A DNA stretch of 64,000 nucleotides from Adiantum capillus-veneris. Taxonomy: Eukaryota; Streptophyta; Polypodiopsida; Polypodiales; Pteridaceae. The translations under genes were made by a program, and so were the position numbers. The stretch covers positions 67,754,370-67,818,369 of the forward strand of contig CM043952.1 of NCBI GenBank assembly GCA_014529385.2, read 5' to 3'. Positions 37,700 to 47,487 of this stretch are shown here, piece after piece; position 1 is the stretch's first letter; the number at the start of each line of letters is the position of its first letter. The notes under the pieces are model-generated. The model was not told where the DNA came from. It searched no databases and was given only the letters and a program-made list of their open reading frames with translations.

Positions 37700-38040
37700 G
37701 AGGTAACCAAACCCATCCCTACATCCTTGAGCCCATCCGGTTGAGTGCGATCCGCATCATTGCCTCCATTCGTCTTAGCTCCCATTCTCTATGCTAAGAG
37801 ATAGGACGTTGGGGCACTGGTGAGGAGTCTCATCGACTTTGCACCTTATGCCCTCGTCAAGTGCGAGAGAGTGAGTACCATACACACTACTTGATTGCTC
37901 AGCTTTTGACCACACTAGGTCCTCCTTTCCCCATATATTCAGCCATGAGCTCTCCCTACATACCTTCCTCTCCCAACCACGATGTGGACTCTCTATTGTG
38001 ATGCTCATTTAAGCCATTTTTGAGCATGAAGAGTCACTTA
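37700..38040 (+). pseudogene. LINE C-terminal tail with Cys/His motif
   Basis: Reads IRLSAIRIIASIRLSSHSLC, a stop, EIGRWGTGEESHRLCTLC and SEYHTHYL. This arrangement of GRW, CxxC and His resembles the terminal zinc-knuckle-like end of several LINE RT proteins. One in-frame stop (TAA or TAG near 37797). Confidence 0.6.
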
Positions 38041-38116
38041 TGAACTCCACTCACACCACGTGACATGTTCATTCGGTCCCATAGGTCATATTTGACCTTG
38101 CGGACAATAATAGAAC

Positions 38117-38174
38117 TATCTATCTATCTATCTCTCTCTCTCTTTCTCTATTTCTCTCTTTCTATCTATCTCTG

Positions 38175-38230
<56 letters not shown>

Positions 38231-38259
38231 TCTTTCCCTCTCTCTATCTATCTCTCTCT

Positions 38260-38343
<84 letters not shown>

Positions 38344-38358
38344 TCTCTCTCTCTCTTC

Positions 38359-38440
<82 letters not shown>
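38117..38440. repeat. Giant CT microsatellite with C28 run
   Basis: TATC units, then CT repeats, a run of about 28 C at 38262-38290, and CT again to 38438. All long frames here are low-complexity artefacts. Confidence 0.97.
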
Positions 38441-38442
<2 letters not shown>

Positions 38443-38523
38443 TTCATTTCCTAACAAATCTACCAGGCACATTCATTTGCAAACAAAGCTTACATATTAC
38501 AACGTGCAAGAAGATTGCATCTA

Positions 38524-38525
38524 CG

Positions 38526-38616
<91 letters not shown>
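38524..38616. repeat. CT microsatellite
   Basis: Nearly uninterrupted CT repeat, separated from the previous one by 85 bp of unique sequence. Confidence 0.97.
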
Positions 38617-38618
<2 letters not shown>

Positions 38619-38639
38619 TTCTTCATTAGAGAATTATGT

Positions 38640-38900
38640 AAATGTGTGTGTGCGTGTGCATGTGTGTGTTTGTGAAGTAGAATATAATAGGAAAAGAGGG
38701 CGGGGGGGGGGGGGGAGGTGTGATTACCTTAGGTTGTAGAAAGGTTGGCCGTTAGGTTGAGAGTCCAAAGACAAACGCGGTAAACCCCCTTCGATGACTC
38801 CGTCGCAAAACGAATAGAAGCTCCTCTTGGAACTGAGTGTGTGTGTGTGTGTGTGTGTGTGTATCTGTGTGTGTGTGTGTGTGTGTGTGTTGTGTTTGTG
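38640..38900. repeat. GT microsatellites and G run
   Basis: Short GT tracts at 38643-38670, a run of G at about 38702-38716, and a longer GT tract at 38839-38890. Between them (about 38720-38838) is sequence without a recognised function. Confidence 0.95.
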
Positions 38901-39483
38901 CGAGAGAGATGGACGAGGACCGTAGAGAGATAGTGAGGGTATGGGAGGTGGAGTAGGGAGGATGGAGCTTGAAGCAGGGGAAATGGCAAAGAGGAAGAAG
39001 GCACAGTATGCCACAAAAACTCAACATACTTTGTCCTTCTTCCTTTTTTAGGCTCTAGGCATTATTGCGACTATTACCGCGAGTATTTTGGCACAACGTC
39101 ATTTCAATTGGATACAAAATTATCTGAGGTAGCAGGGGGTAAAACCACCCTCTCCACCCTTAGATATCAATAATTTTCTTTTTTTGGTTTTTGAGTTTTT
39201 TTATGAAGATCGATAATATTTTTATGAGTACATATTTTTGTAGTACTTTTAGATGTTCTTTTAATGCAACTTTTAAGTACTTTTAGATATTTGTGATTTA
39301 AAAAATAAACCCATCTAGTGCACACACCAATTATAATTTATTTTAAAAAAAATTATAGCACTCATTGCACTTCATTATCTTTGAATTTATAGTCATTTAT
39401 TTTTTTTATTGAAATATATAAGTTTTTCTAATTAACAGTTTATTTTTTGCGGCACATATGACTAAACAAAAAATTTGTCGTGT
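38901..39483. other. AT-rich non-coding DNA
   Basis: From 39160 the sequence is strongly A+T rich with T and A runs. No coding frame recognised. It lies directly upstream of the CACTA transposase and may contain the transposon's 5' end, but no CACTA terminal repeat was seen. Confidence 0.4.
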
Positions 39484-39651
39484 ATGCAAGACGTCGATTG
39501 GGACGATTGTGGCCCCCCTGCAGGCCTTGAACGTGATCGGTGGTTCAAGAAAAAACTCCCTTGCCCTTGCACCAAGTGCCAAAGGGAAATCCCTTGCATG
39601 AGCCGCATTGCATTGGAGCACGTGGAGAACGAAGGGCTTTGGCATCCTTGA
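39484..39651 (+). pseudogene. Transposase-associated zinc domain (CACTA N-terminus)
   Basis: 55-codon frame MQDVDWDDCGPPAG ... ERDRWFKKKLPCPCTKCQ ... HVENEGLWHP. The CPCxxCQ pattern followed by His and a 'xxxGLWxP' end is the shape of the small N-terminal domain of plant CACTA transposases. It ends in TGA at 39649, after which the frame is degraded up to about 39940. Confidence 0.6.
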
Positions 39652-39939
39652 AAAAACACTTGGAGAGATGAGAGCGCCACTCACCCTCGCTTTAGGAGGT
39701 GACCCATTGTTCTGTGTTTAGTGGTGGGGCGCCGAGGTGCAAAGCCGAACGACAGAGGCAAGAGCTATTGGACAAATTTTGTACACTGCAAGGTAATCCT
39801 CCCATAAGCTCTACTTCGACAACTCCTGTGGCGTCTCAATCGCACTCCAGATATGCACTCAATGGGCAGCGTCAACGAAGGACATATTGATGGCGAGTGC
39901 CCGAACACCTCTTTACGACGGTGCATAGTACTCGGTGCT

Positions 39940-40281
39940 CTGGGCATCGTTGGAAGTCCTCAACTTGCAGGCTAAATTCGGTTGGATAAATGCAAGTGTC
40001 AATGTACTCCTTAGGTAAGTTTGAAACATGGATTTTTATACATCGCTCTGGCTTTTTGGTGCCGCCTTCTTGCAATTGTATTGATTCTCCTGTTTGTTGT
40101 AGTTTGATGGACAAAACGTTGCCAAAAGATCACCACATGCCTCCAGATTGTCGCCGAGCTAGATCGTATGTCACTACACTTGGAATGGAGTATGAGCGCA
40201 TCCATGCGTGCGTCAACAATTGCATGCTATATCGCAATGAGAACGCACATGCTACCTCATGTCCCGTGTGCAGGGAAGCAT
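39940..40281 (+). pseudogene. CACTA transposase, core N-terminal exons
   Basis: Exon ending at 40014 (AKFGWINASVNVLL) joins across an intron at 40015-40102 to SLMDKTLPKDHHMPPDC, then ARSYVTTLGMEYERIHACVN, then NCMLYRNENAHATSCPVC. This is the strongly conserved TNP2 segment with Cys residues of a zinc ribbon. A TGA at 40279 and the following loss of the SxW motif start the decay. Confidence 0.88.
40015..40102 (+). other. Spliceosomal intron in CACTA transposase
   Basis: 88 bp, GTAAGT donor and TTGTTGTAG acceptor. Removing it joins ...NVLL and SLMDK in frame at the place where TNP2 proteins are continuous. T-rich 3' half as expected for a plant intron. Confidence 0.75.
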
Positions 40282-40309
40282 GATAGAATACCGGAGTGAG
40301 CGGGGTGCA

Positions 40310-40843
40310 TCTACCCTGCAATGTATTAAGACATTTTTCATTAATTCCTCGCATTCAACACATGTTTAAAAGCAGGACTAGTATGGAGCTTCTCGCTTGG
40401 CACGCCAACCACCACTCAAATTCATGATGAAATAATACGTGTCCCTGCCGATTCACTTGCATAAAGCCACATTGAAACTCAATGACCAAAGTTTGGGTTG
40501 GAGCTTCAACACTTGAGGCTTGGGTTAGCAAGTGATGGTGTCAACCCCTTTGGCACTAAGTCTACTTCATGGAGCACTTGGCTTGTGGTGATCGTCAACT
40601 ATAATATTCCACCATGGGAGACAACCAAGAAAGACAATATACTGCTTTCTTTGCTTGTGTGAGGAAAGTACAAAGTGTCAAATATTGATGTCTACCTCGA
40701 GCTCCTCATCAAGGAGTTGGAGGATTTATGGAGAGGCATTCCTATTGTAGATGTCTCACTTGCAAAGGGAGGGAGAGAAGCCATTGTGAGGAGAATCCTT
40801 AGGTGGACTATGTACGAGTATCCTGTGCTTGGAGAGATTTTTG
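40310..40843 (+). pseudogene. CACTA transposase, middle of core
   Basis: Across several frames: VLRHFSLIPRIQHMFKS, then ELLAWHANHHS, then LGLASDGVNPFGTKSTS (about 40520), then VIVNYNIPPW, then the open piece from 40675 NIDVYLELLIKELEDLW. The order and wording match the TNP2 transposase family closely. Stops at about 40425, 40470 and 40664. Confidence 0.88.
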
Positions 40844-40920
40844 GTATCTCCCTTCTTCTATCTCTCTATATCTCTCTCCCTTTAGTTTTCTCTCTCTATA
40901 GCGATATGATATGTATGCAG
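40844..40920 (+). other. Second intron in CACTA transposase
   Basis: 77 bp, GTATCT to ATGCAG, pyrimidine rich. Splicing joins ...PVLGEIFG to LSTSGHNACPTC, restoring the zinc-ribbon GHxACPxC motif that is otherwise out of frame. Confidence 0.75.
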
Positions 40921-41460
40921 GGTTGTCCACATCGGGTCACAATGCATGCCCTACTTGCAGGCCATCATTGGTGACAGAGAGGCTCGATGCCTTGCACAAG
41001 GTAATCTATCAAAACAACTATCATTTCTTAACCCAAAAAATAGCAAGCACAAGGCTCCAACAAATAGGATGACACCTCTAAAGCTCACGATGGCGAATTG
41101 GGTAACCATTTGGGAAGAGCACTAAAAGAAAAATCCAACCCGTGTCTTCCACCAAAAGGTATGTCAAGGTATTTCATAATTTTAAGGCTTCCATATTAGA
41201 AGGACATAAAAATACAACACCTCTTCGATCCCATGCATATATTTAAGAATGTATCCCAAACATTGTGAGACCACATTATTGGCAAGAAGGACTCATTGGA
41301 TGCAACTAGGGAGGATTTGCGGATCTTGAAACGTCTCTCCGCCTCTGCTACTCCATCCTGTGTCCCCAATGGAAATATTATGCTTCCTAAAGCACCATGG
41401 ATGCTAGTCAATGAAGAATTATATAGGTTGAAGTCCCATAATTGACACAATACGCTTCAG
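40921..41460 (+). pseudogene. CACTA transposase, C-terminal core
   Basis: LSTSGHNACPTC, then LDALHKVIYQNNYHFL. After a degraded stretch (41050-41190) comes DPMHIFKNVSQTLWDHIIGK, then DSLDATREDLRILKRL, then LPKAPWMLVNEELYRLKSHN. The MHIFKN and APW phrases are TNP2 hallmarks. Another candidate intron (41461-41542, GTAAAG to TTGTAG) follows. Confidence 0.82.
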
Positions 41461-41859
41461 GTAAAGTCCCTCTCCCTATTCTATCTATAGTTTGTATGTA
41501 TGACTTTCTCTCACTTTCCCTTTTACTAATTTACATTGTAGTTCATTCTGCCGGGTGAGTATGTGTATATGTCGAGACAAGAAAGTCAGGGATGCTATTT
41601 TTAAATTTGAAGAGCTAGTAAGGTACACCATAAGACTCCACTCAACTACACTTTTTCTATGTACACAATAATCTCAACTAACACTTAGTGTATCCTTGTG
41701 TGTTTTCTTGCAGGTTTGTGAGCTCGAAGGACATTGAAATAGATGCTATCTTTGTTGTTCAAACACTTGGAATAGAAATTGTGTGTACCATTGAGTATGC
41801 ATTTCCTCGATCGGTCCTGAAAGTAGACCTAAGTAGGGGCTAGTCAAATCCATCTCTTG

Positions 41860-42238
41860 GTTCACGTGGTGGAGGAGTCAAATCCATCTCTTGGTTCACG
41901 TGGTGGAGGAGATCGCTATAGATGGAGTAGCGCACGCACGATGGATGCTCTTCTTAGAGAGGTTTTTAAAGACTCTTAAAGATTTTGTGTGGATACGGTC
42001 TCAACCAGAGGCATGTATGGCCGAAGGGTGGATCGTACAAGAGGCATTTGTTTACATCTCAGAGGATTTGGTACAAGTTGATCCTTCAATGCTTCGCATG
42101 TGGTCATACGTGGAAGATGCAAGGATGACTTCACACTTGCTAAATGAAAAGGAAAAACTATTTAACATGGATAGGAATCTATTCCGAGTGATCAATAAAT
42201 TTTGTATTCTCAATGCAAAGGTTATGACCGAGTAGATG
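41860..42238 (+). pseudogene. DUF4218-like C-terminal domain of CACTA transposase
   Basis: Reads HLLVHVVEEIAIDGVAHARW, then MLFLERFLKTLKDFVWIRSQ, then PEACMAEGWIVQEAFVYISE. This matches the DUF4218 block that follows the core in many CACTA transposases. A 34-bp tandem duplication at 41843-41910 sits at its start. Open to 42235. Confidence 0.8.
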
Positions 42239-43598
42239 GACTTGTAGACAATGACAAAGGCAAAGCGTTTCCAAGAGAGAGAAGCATGGAAACAAGCACA
42301 TGGAGGAAGGAGGGCACCCCAAGTGCATAGACACCTTGACTGTTTTTTAGATCTCATTAGTGCGGAGTGGATTCATGAGAGAATGACCGAAGCAAAAGCG
42401 TGCGGAGAAGACATCACCAACAAAGAATGAGAATATGCATGAGGATGTGTACCAAAGGTAGAGTACTCATATATCTAAACCATATGTACATATTTCTTGA
42501 TTTTATTTTTGTATTTGATAAAAGATATTTTCCTATTTTGTAGTGCCTTTCCTTTATCTAGGTATGCGGTGCCTCCCTCACACAAGCTCATGATGTTGAG
42601 GTAAGTCATAATGTGAGAATCTATCCAAAACTTCTTGTGCAAGCCATGGATATCAACGCCAATTTCCATGTCAAGATGTATACCAAGAGATGAGTGGGTA
42701 GATGCCCTAGACATGAAGCCACCTCGTGCGGACACAATACCCACCTTGTACAACTGCATTTCTCCAAAAATGCAAAGCCTTGCTGTAAGAGAAGAGAGAG
42801 GCTGCATTGCAAGACTTAGACACGAGATGTAGGCTATAGAATGATGGTGCTGATGATGAGGTAGGTCTCATTATAAAGCTTGAAGAGGAGTCCTTGTTGG
42901 CGAGGTCTTGAATCTTTATGCTATGCTATGCTTTGCATGTGCTCGCGCACACACATAGATAGAGTCACACAAGAAGTGGAGGAAGCAGCTCCTCTGCATG
43001 GCACAATGAGAGTTAAGGCACAGCATGAGGGCTCCATGAATGTGTTCGGGAGAGAGAAAGACTTGAAATGAGGGGGGAGTTCGAGAGGATGGCCTTCTCT
43101 GGTGGTGAATCACTGAGAACATGCAATCAATTGCCACTTTGTGTCTCACATAAGTTAAGGCCATAAACTTATAATCTGCGCTTCGATGTGGAATTTTTGA
43201 GATTGTTTGGCTATGGAAAGATGCATATGTGAATTCTGAAGCAATCGCAATCTTCATCGGATGAACCCCTCCGCAAGCCTTGTCAGGTTGCTTCTTCTCT
43301 CCATTTTAAGTTGTTGCTGCTTGCGAGTTGGAGGATTTTCTGTTCAGAAGCTCACATCTTTGTAGCGAAGATACTCACTTATCCATTCAAGTCAGCTTCA
43401 CTCTACTGGAGCTTTATACCATTTCAAGGTCGTCCTCTACGTGTTACTTCTGAAACAAAATGGAGGATTGCACTGATGGTCGTCCGATTTTCAATCATAG
43501 TTTAAATTTGTAGGTCTGATGGAGAAGTGCAGGCTAGAATGGGCTATGAACATTACTTGATAATCAAGAAAAAGTAGGAAATGAAGCAAGCAGATCAT
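42239..43598. other. Unassigned sequence downstream of CACTA transposase
   Basis: Short open pieces only (for example HRHLDCFLDLISAEWIHERM at about 42325, which may still be transposon C-terminal coding). From 42480 on nothing is recognised. No CACTA terminal repeat found. Confidence 0.4.
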
Positions 43599-43753
43599 TC
43601 ACATTTGTGCTTGTTTACTAAACATGTCTACTATTGTCCATATTCCTGTATTCCCATGTATGGACTTGGGAAATACAAAGATAAAATCCATGGATATGCT
43701 CTCCCATGGTGACTTAGGATTTGGAAAAGGCTGGAGAAGTCCAAGTTGCTTCT
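43599..43753 (-). pseudogene. Integrase scrap of an A-family element
   Basis: About 155 bp matching 7811-7967 of element A (SPWESISMDFIF ... KSIHGNTGIWTIVD). It is cut off on both sides. The right edge touches the TG start of an LTR in opposite orientation. Confidence 0.88.
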
Positions 43754-44581
43754 TGTCATAAAATATAATATCTAACTTTACCAAATGATTTTCTCATATT
43801 AAACCGATCATTTAATATGGGAAGATAAAAGGGGAACAAGATTTAGGATATAGATATGTTCTTTTAGACCTATCTCAACAAGGGACCAAAAAGAGAAATG
43901 GTTGCATCTCAATAGGGGTCCAAAAGGAGACGGTCTACCAAAGAGCAATGTGCAATAAGTGCTTCTAGATTTACCTCAACAAGGGACCAAGAGGAGAGAT
44001 GGTTACATCTCAATAGGGATCCAAAAAGAGGTACTCTATCAAAGAGCAACGTGCATCTAATGGAGCTTAAAAGACCTAAGGGTTAGCTTCATTAAAGACC
44101 TCCAAAAGTTAGTGTTAAAAAGTCCTTTGACCTTAGGCAAGCTAGGGCTAACCTTGAGGTGGGATTCTACCCAAACATGAGATGCTAAGATACTTAAAGT
44201 GGTTGTGGGAACCTTGCCCAAAGCTCGAGGTGATTTTTATGCTTAAATGACTAAGGTTCTTGAAGTGTTCAATTCAAAGGTAAACTCTCAAGAGTCATAA
44301 AAGTTTCCATGCTTGAAGTATTCAATTCAAACCAAATGGCTTAAGAAGCATAAAAGACACATGTTCAAATGATCCTCCACATGTGGCCCTCATGATGTGC
44401 TTGAATCCTATTGGATAGGTTTTAAAGAAAACCAATGAGAATTTAGATGCATAAAAATAAATAATTAGGTTCTTTCTCTCAAAGAGGAAACAAAGGACAC
44501 ATATCCAAATGAAATAATTAAATAATACGCGCGAGAGAGAGAGAGGTGTAGACCAATCGTGAGAGGGGGATATACTTCCCA

Positions 44582-44645
<64 letters not shown>

Positions 44646-44698
44646 TCTCTCATTGTGTGGAGTGCAAAGTGCAAGAGCTCCATCTCCTTCTCCAACTG
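43754..44698 (+). repeat. Truncated A-family LTR
   Basis: Starts TGTCATAAAATATAATATC, the sense-strand LTR start, and follows the LTR up to the block 'tgcaagagctccatctcc', just after the AC microsatellite (44583-44643). The last ~600 bp of the LTR and everything after are missing. Diverged from the other copies. Confidence 0.85.
44583..44643. repeat. AC microsatellite inside LTR fragment
   Basis: About 30 AC units at the same LTR position as the microsatellites of LTRs B and C. Confidence 0.95.
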
Positions 44699-44980
44699 TA
44701 AGGTCCCTCCCTAAATCGTAGAGCCAATCAGAACTTTTTCAGCCTAGAAAATAATTTAGAAAAAAACAAGACCGACAAAGAAGTCATGCGGACAATGAGA
44801 CTTTACTCCATAACGAAAAGACAATGATATTTTGGATAAGAAATTACGTCATCCCTATATTTGTCCAAAAAGATTAAGATTATTTTTATACTTCTTCATC
44901 AAAATCCGCGTGGAAACTGATCTAGATCGAGAACTAGGAGAAAAAGGGACTAACTTGATTGAAAGATAAAGTTAAGAGAT
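44699..44980. other. Unassigned spacer
   Basis: No coding region, repeat or known motif recognised. Confidence 0.4.
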
Positions 44981-44982
44981 AA

Positions 44983-45200
44983 AAATTAAGAAGAAAATTG
45001 GGGTCCAATAGGAATTAAGAAGAGAATTGGGGTCCAATAGCATTTGAGAAGAGAATTGGGGTCCAATAGGAATTAAGAAGAGAATTGGGGTCCAATAGCA
45101 TTTGAGAAGAGAAATGAGGTCCAATAGCAATTGAGAAGAGAATTAGGGTCCAATAGGATTTGAGAAGAGAATTGGGGTCCAATAGGAATTGACAAAAGAA
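44983..45200. repeat. 29-bp minisatellite
   Basis: The phrase GGGGTCCAATAG recurs exactly every 29 bp (45002, 45031, 45060, 45089, 45118, 45147, 45176), with 'aattaagaaga' or 'atttgagaaga' alternating between them. At least seven units. The long open frame read through it on the minus strand is a by-product: 29 is not a multiple of 3. Confidence 0.95.
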
Positions 45201-45210
45201 TACCCACCAT

Positions 45211-45225
45211 TTTCTATATAAGCAC
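45211..45225 (+). promoter_or_regulatory. TATA-like motif
   Basis: TTCTATATAAGCACA, followed about 100 bp later by pyrimidine-rich leader-like sequence and an AGGTAATC donor-like motif at 45454. It could be the promoter of an unidentified element. No product is visible downstream. Confidence 0.3.
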
Positions 45226-45529
45226 ACCCTCTCCTTTGTAATTGGACACACACATATTTCTAAGCTACTTGCATACTTGCCATGCTCAAGATTATGCTTA
45301 AGTAAATCAAGGTTTCCATTAAACCTTGCTCTTGCTCTCTCCCTCTCTTGAAGGCCAAACCCTTGAGGGTTTTGTGAAAAAGCCCCTTTCCCCCCTCCTT
45401 GAGCCTCACATCTCTTCAAGAAGGACTTCAACTCCACTTCCCACTTGTTTAGAGGAGGTAATCTTTATTTCTAGTACGATTAATTAATCCATGTGTTTTA
45501 ATACTAAGAAGGTTTATGTGCATCTTTTT

Positions 45530-46195
45530 AGGTTTAAGCTCTAATGGTAACATTGGAATTAGGGTTAATTATTAATGGTAGTTATGCATCATTAAGTTAA
45601 GCTTAAAAGGTAGATTTGCACTCATAAGCTAAGATTTAATGGTAACGTTGCACTTAGATGTAAGCTAGTGACTACCTTGCATTTTTAGGTTTAAGCTTTC
45701 ATGAAAACCTCGCAATTAGGGTTAAGTGATAAGAGTATCTATGCATCATTAAGTTAAGTTTAAAAGGTAGATTTGCACTCATAAGCTAAGCTTTAATGGT
45801 AACTTTACACTTAGGTGTAAGCTTTAGTGACTACCTTGTATGTTTAGGTTTAAGCTTTAATGAAAATCTCGCAATTAGGGTTAAGTGATAAGAGTATCTA
45901 TGCATCATTAAGTTAAGCTTAAAAGGTAAATTTTCACTCATAAGCTAAGCTTTAATGGTAACTTTGCACTTATATGTAAGCTTTAATGACTACCTTGCAT
46001 TTTTAGGTTTAAGCTTTAATGGAAACCTTGCAATTAGGGTCAAGTGATAAGAGTATTTATGCATCATAAAGTTAAGCTTCAAAGGATGATTCGCTCTCGT
46101 AAGCTAAGCTTTAATGGTAACTTTGCACTTAGGTGTAAGCTTTAGTGACTACCTTGTATTTTAGGTTTAAGCTTTAATAGAAAGCTCGAAGACTC
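45530..46195. repeat. Tandem repeat of ~159 bp
   Basis: AGGTTTAAGCT recurs at 45530, 45687, 45846, 46005 and 46163 (intervals 157-159). Each unit contains the sub-motifs 'ttaagcttaaaaggta' and 'taagctttaatggtaac', themselves related, so the unit probably grew from a ~40 bp ancestor. The ~159 bp size is in the range seen for plant satellites. Confidence 0.92.
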
Positions 46196-46411
46196 ATAAA
46201 TTATAGGACGACCTTCTAGCTTCCTAAAATGGAAAGCTAGGCACCATAAGAAAAGAGTAGTTGTTTAAGCTCGATAAAAGTAGTTCAATTTTCGGTATTG
46301 AAGAGTATTTCTAAAGTTGTCAATTTCAAGTTTGTTTGCAAATACGGGATGGAGGAGATAGGGGATAACTTCGCAGAATTGACTCCGTGCTCTACAAGCT
46401 TCCGTAGAGAT
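46196..46411 (+). other. Flank of element F, open-frame sequence
   Basis: A frame without stops from about 46250 reaches the insertion site of F and would continue beyond it at 57540 for 18 codons. No protein family recognised. Confidence 0.25.
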
Positions 46412-46416
46412 GTCCC
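46412..46416. repeat. Target-site duplication of element F, left copy
   Basis: GTCCC, identical to 57535-57539. Confidence 0.92.
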
Positions 46417-47474
46417 TGTTGACGGATACGCCGCGACGGACGTCAGCATAGCGAGAACTCGCCTAATATATAATGTCAACTAAGGACGGAGCTCGACCCT
46501 TAGGCACGTGGAAGCAAGCAAAGGGTGTCAACCTCTACTCGACCGACTAATGACTACTTCCTACAGAGATATCAAATCTACATGCCATCGGTTCTGTGAA
46601 TGTGAGAGTCTCCTATGATGCCACCGCAAGCCAAAATCCCATTAGACGTTCTCGAAATGTTACGAAACTTGAGGGATATCCTATCAACACCAATAGGCCA
46701 CTCTCCCTAAGGTCCGTGACCCAAAACCCTACCCAAAAACACCCAGTGCAGAATCGCATAGGATGTCTGACAGGTTTTTGCAGGTCGACGTTTCCAAAAA
46801 CTAAGATGCCTAATGCGTAGCTCTCCTCGCTCTGATAGCGTGGATATGCTGAAATGAAAAAACGAAAAACGTTTACTCACCGAATCTCCAAAAGTAGCTC
46901 GTGGGTGAATCTGCCAAAACACAGATGAACGCGCGTGATGCAAGCATCAACGCGTAGCTCTCCTCGTGGGCAACATGCTGCTGCTCTCTGTTTGCGATTC
47001 CGACCACCGTAGCTCTTGTAGCACACACACACACACTCTCTCACTCTCTTGCAGTCTCCCAGTTGACACAGAAGGTAAGATTATTAGAAGTCTCTTACAA
47101 AGCTTTGGTTTATATACTAAACCTTAGAAAACCTAATGTCCGGCCAAAACGACTTTATTTGTCCCTAGGCTTCTATAGAGCTTAATTTCAACACCGTGAG
47201 CTGGCTTTGCTCATCCAACAAGCATCTGTGGCCAAAATACAATTGCCGACTTAAAATATGAAGTTCCTGTAAACATTACAAAAGTGGCCGTAATGGCTCA
47301 AAATGATAATAATAGGATATTCGATGATATCCATGAGCTTGTATCTTTACATTATAGCATCCATCTTCATCTTCATCACTTCATCAGCATCTTTAGATGG
47401 AATATTTAGAGAATCTTTGAGGAATCTTAATGGAACCTTTGTGGAAGTGTTGTTGAAAGGTTGACCTATCAACA
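46417..47474 (-). repeat. 3' LTR of element F
   Basis: 1058 bp, plus strand TGTTGACGG to CTATCAACA. It contains the minus-strand TATA box at 47109-47116 and a short AC tract near 47023. It keeps a 15-bp stretch (about 46727-46741) absent from the other LTR. Confidence 0.95.
47109..47116 (-). promoter_or_regulatory. TATA box in 3' LTR of F
   Basis: TATATAAA on the minus strand (GTATATAAACC), about 360 bp from the LTR's sense start. The same box is at 57169-57176 in the 5' LTR, where it would drive the element. Confidence 0.6.
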
Positions 47475-47487
47475 CTCTCCCCCTCCG
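47475..47487 (-). other. Polypurine tract of element F
   Basis: Minus strand CGGAGGGGGAGAG directly before the 3' LTR. Confidence 0.88.

Larger units (their letters stand above)
33640..38120 (+). mobile_element. Decayed LINE (non-LTR retrotransposon)
   Basis: Plus-strand order: ORF1-like coiled coil, apurinic-type endonuclease, reverse transcriptase with YADD, the C-terminal region common to LINE RTs (TPMFLYGVEVWGG, then FENVQKRFL), and a terminal zinc-like Cys/His motif. Many stops and frameshifts. The 3' end runs into TATC and CT repeats at about 38117, a possible microsatellite tail. I cannot assign the clade by eye, and the 5' end is uncertain. Confidence 0.85.
39484..42238 (+). mobile_element. 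CACTA (En/Spm) DNA transposon remnant
   Basis: A plus-strand TNP2-type transposase with the usual domain order (zinc-rich transposase-associated domain, transposase core, DUF4218-like region) interrupted by at least two recognisable introns. Terminal inverted repeats beginning CACTA were not found, so limits are those of the coding remnant. Confidence 0.85.

Noticed and set aside
45015-45437. 140-codon minus-strand open frame with repeated Asn-Ser-Leu-Leu phrases
   Set aside because: It arises from the 29-bp minisatellite and has no relation to any protein.
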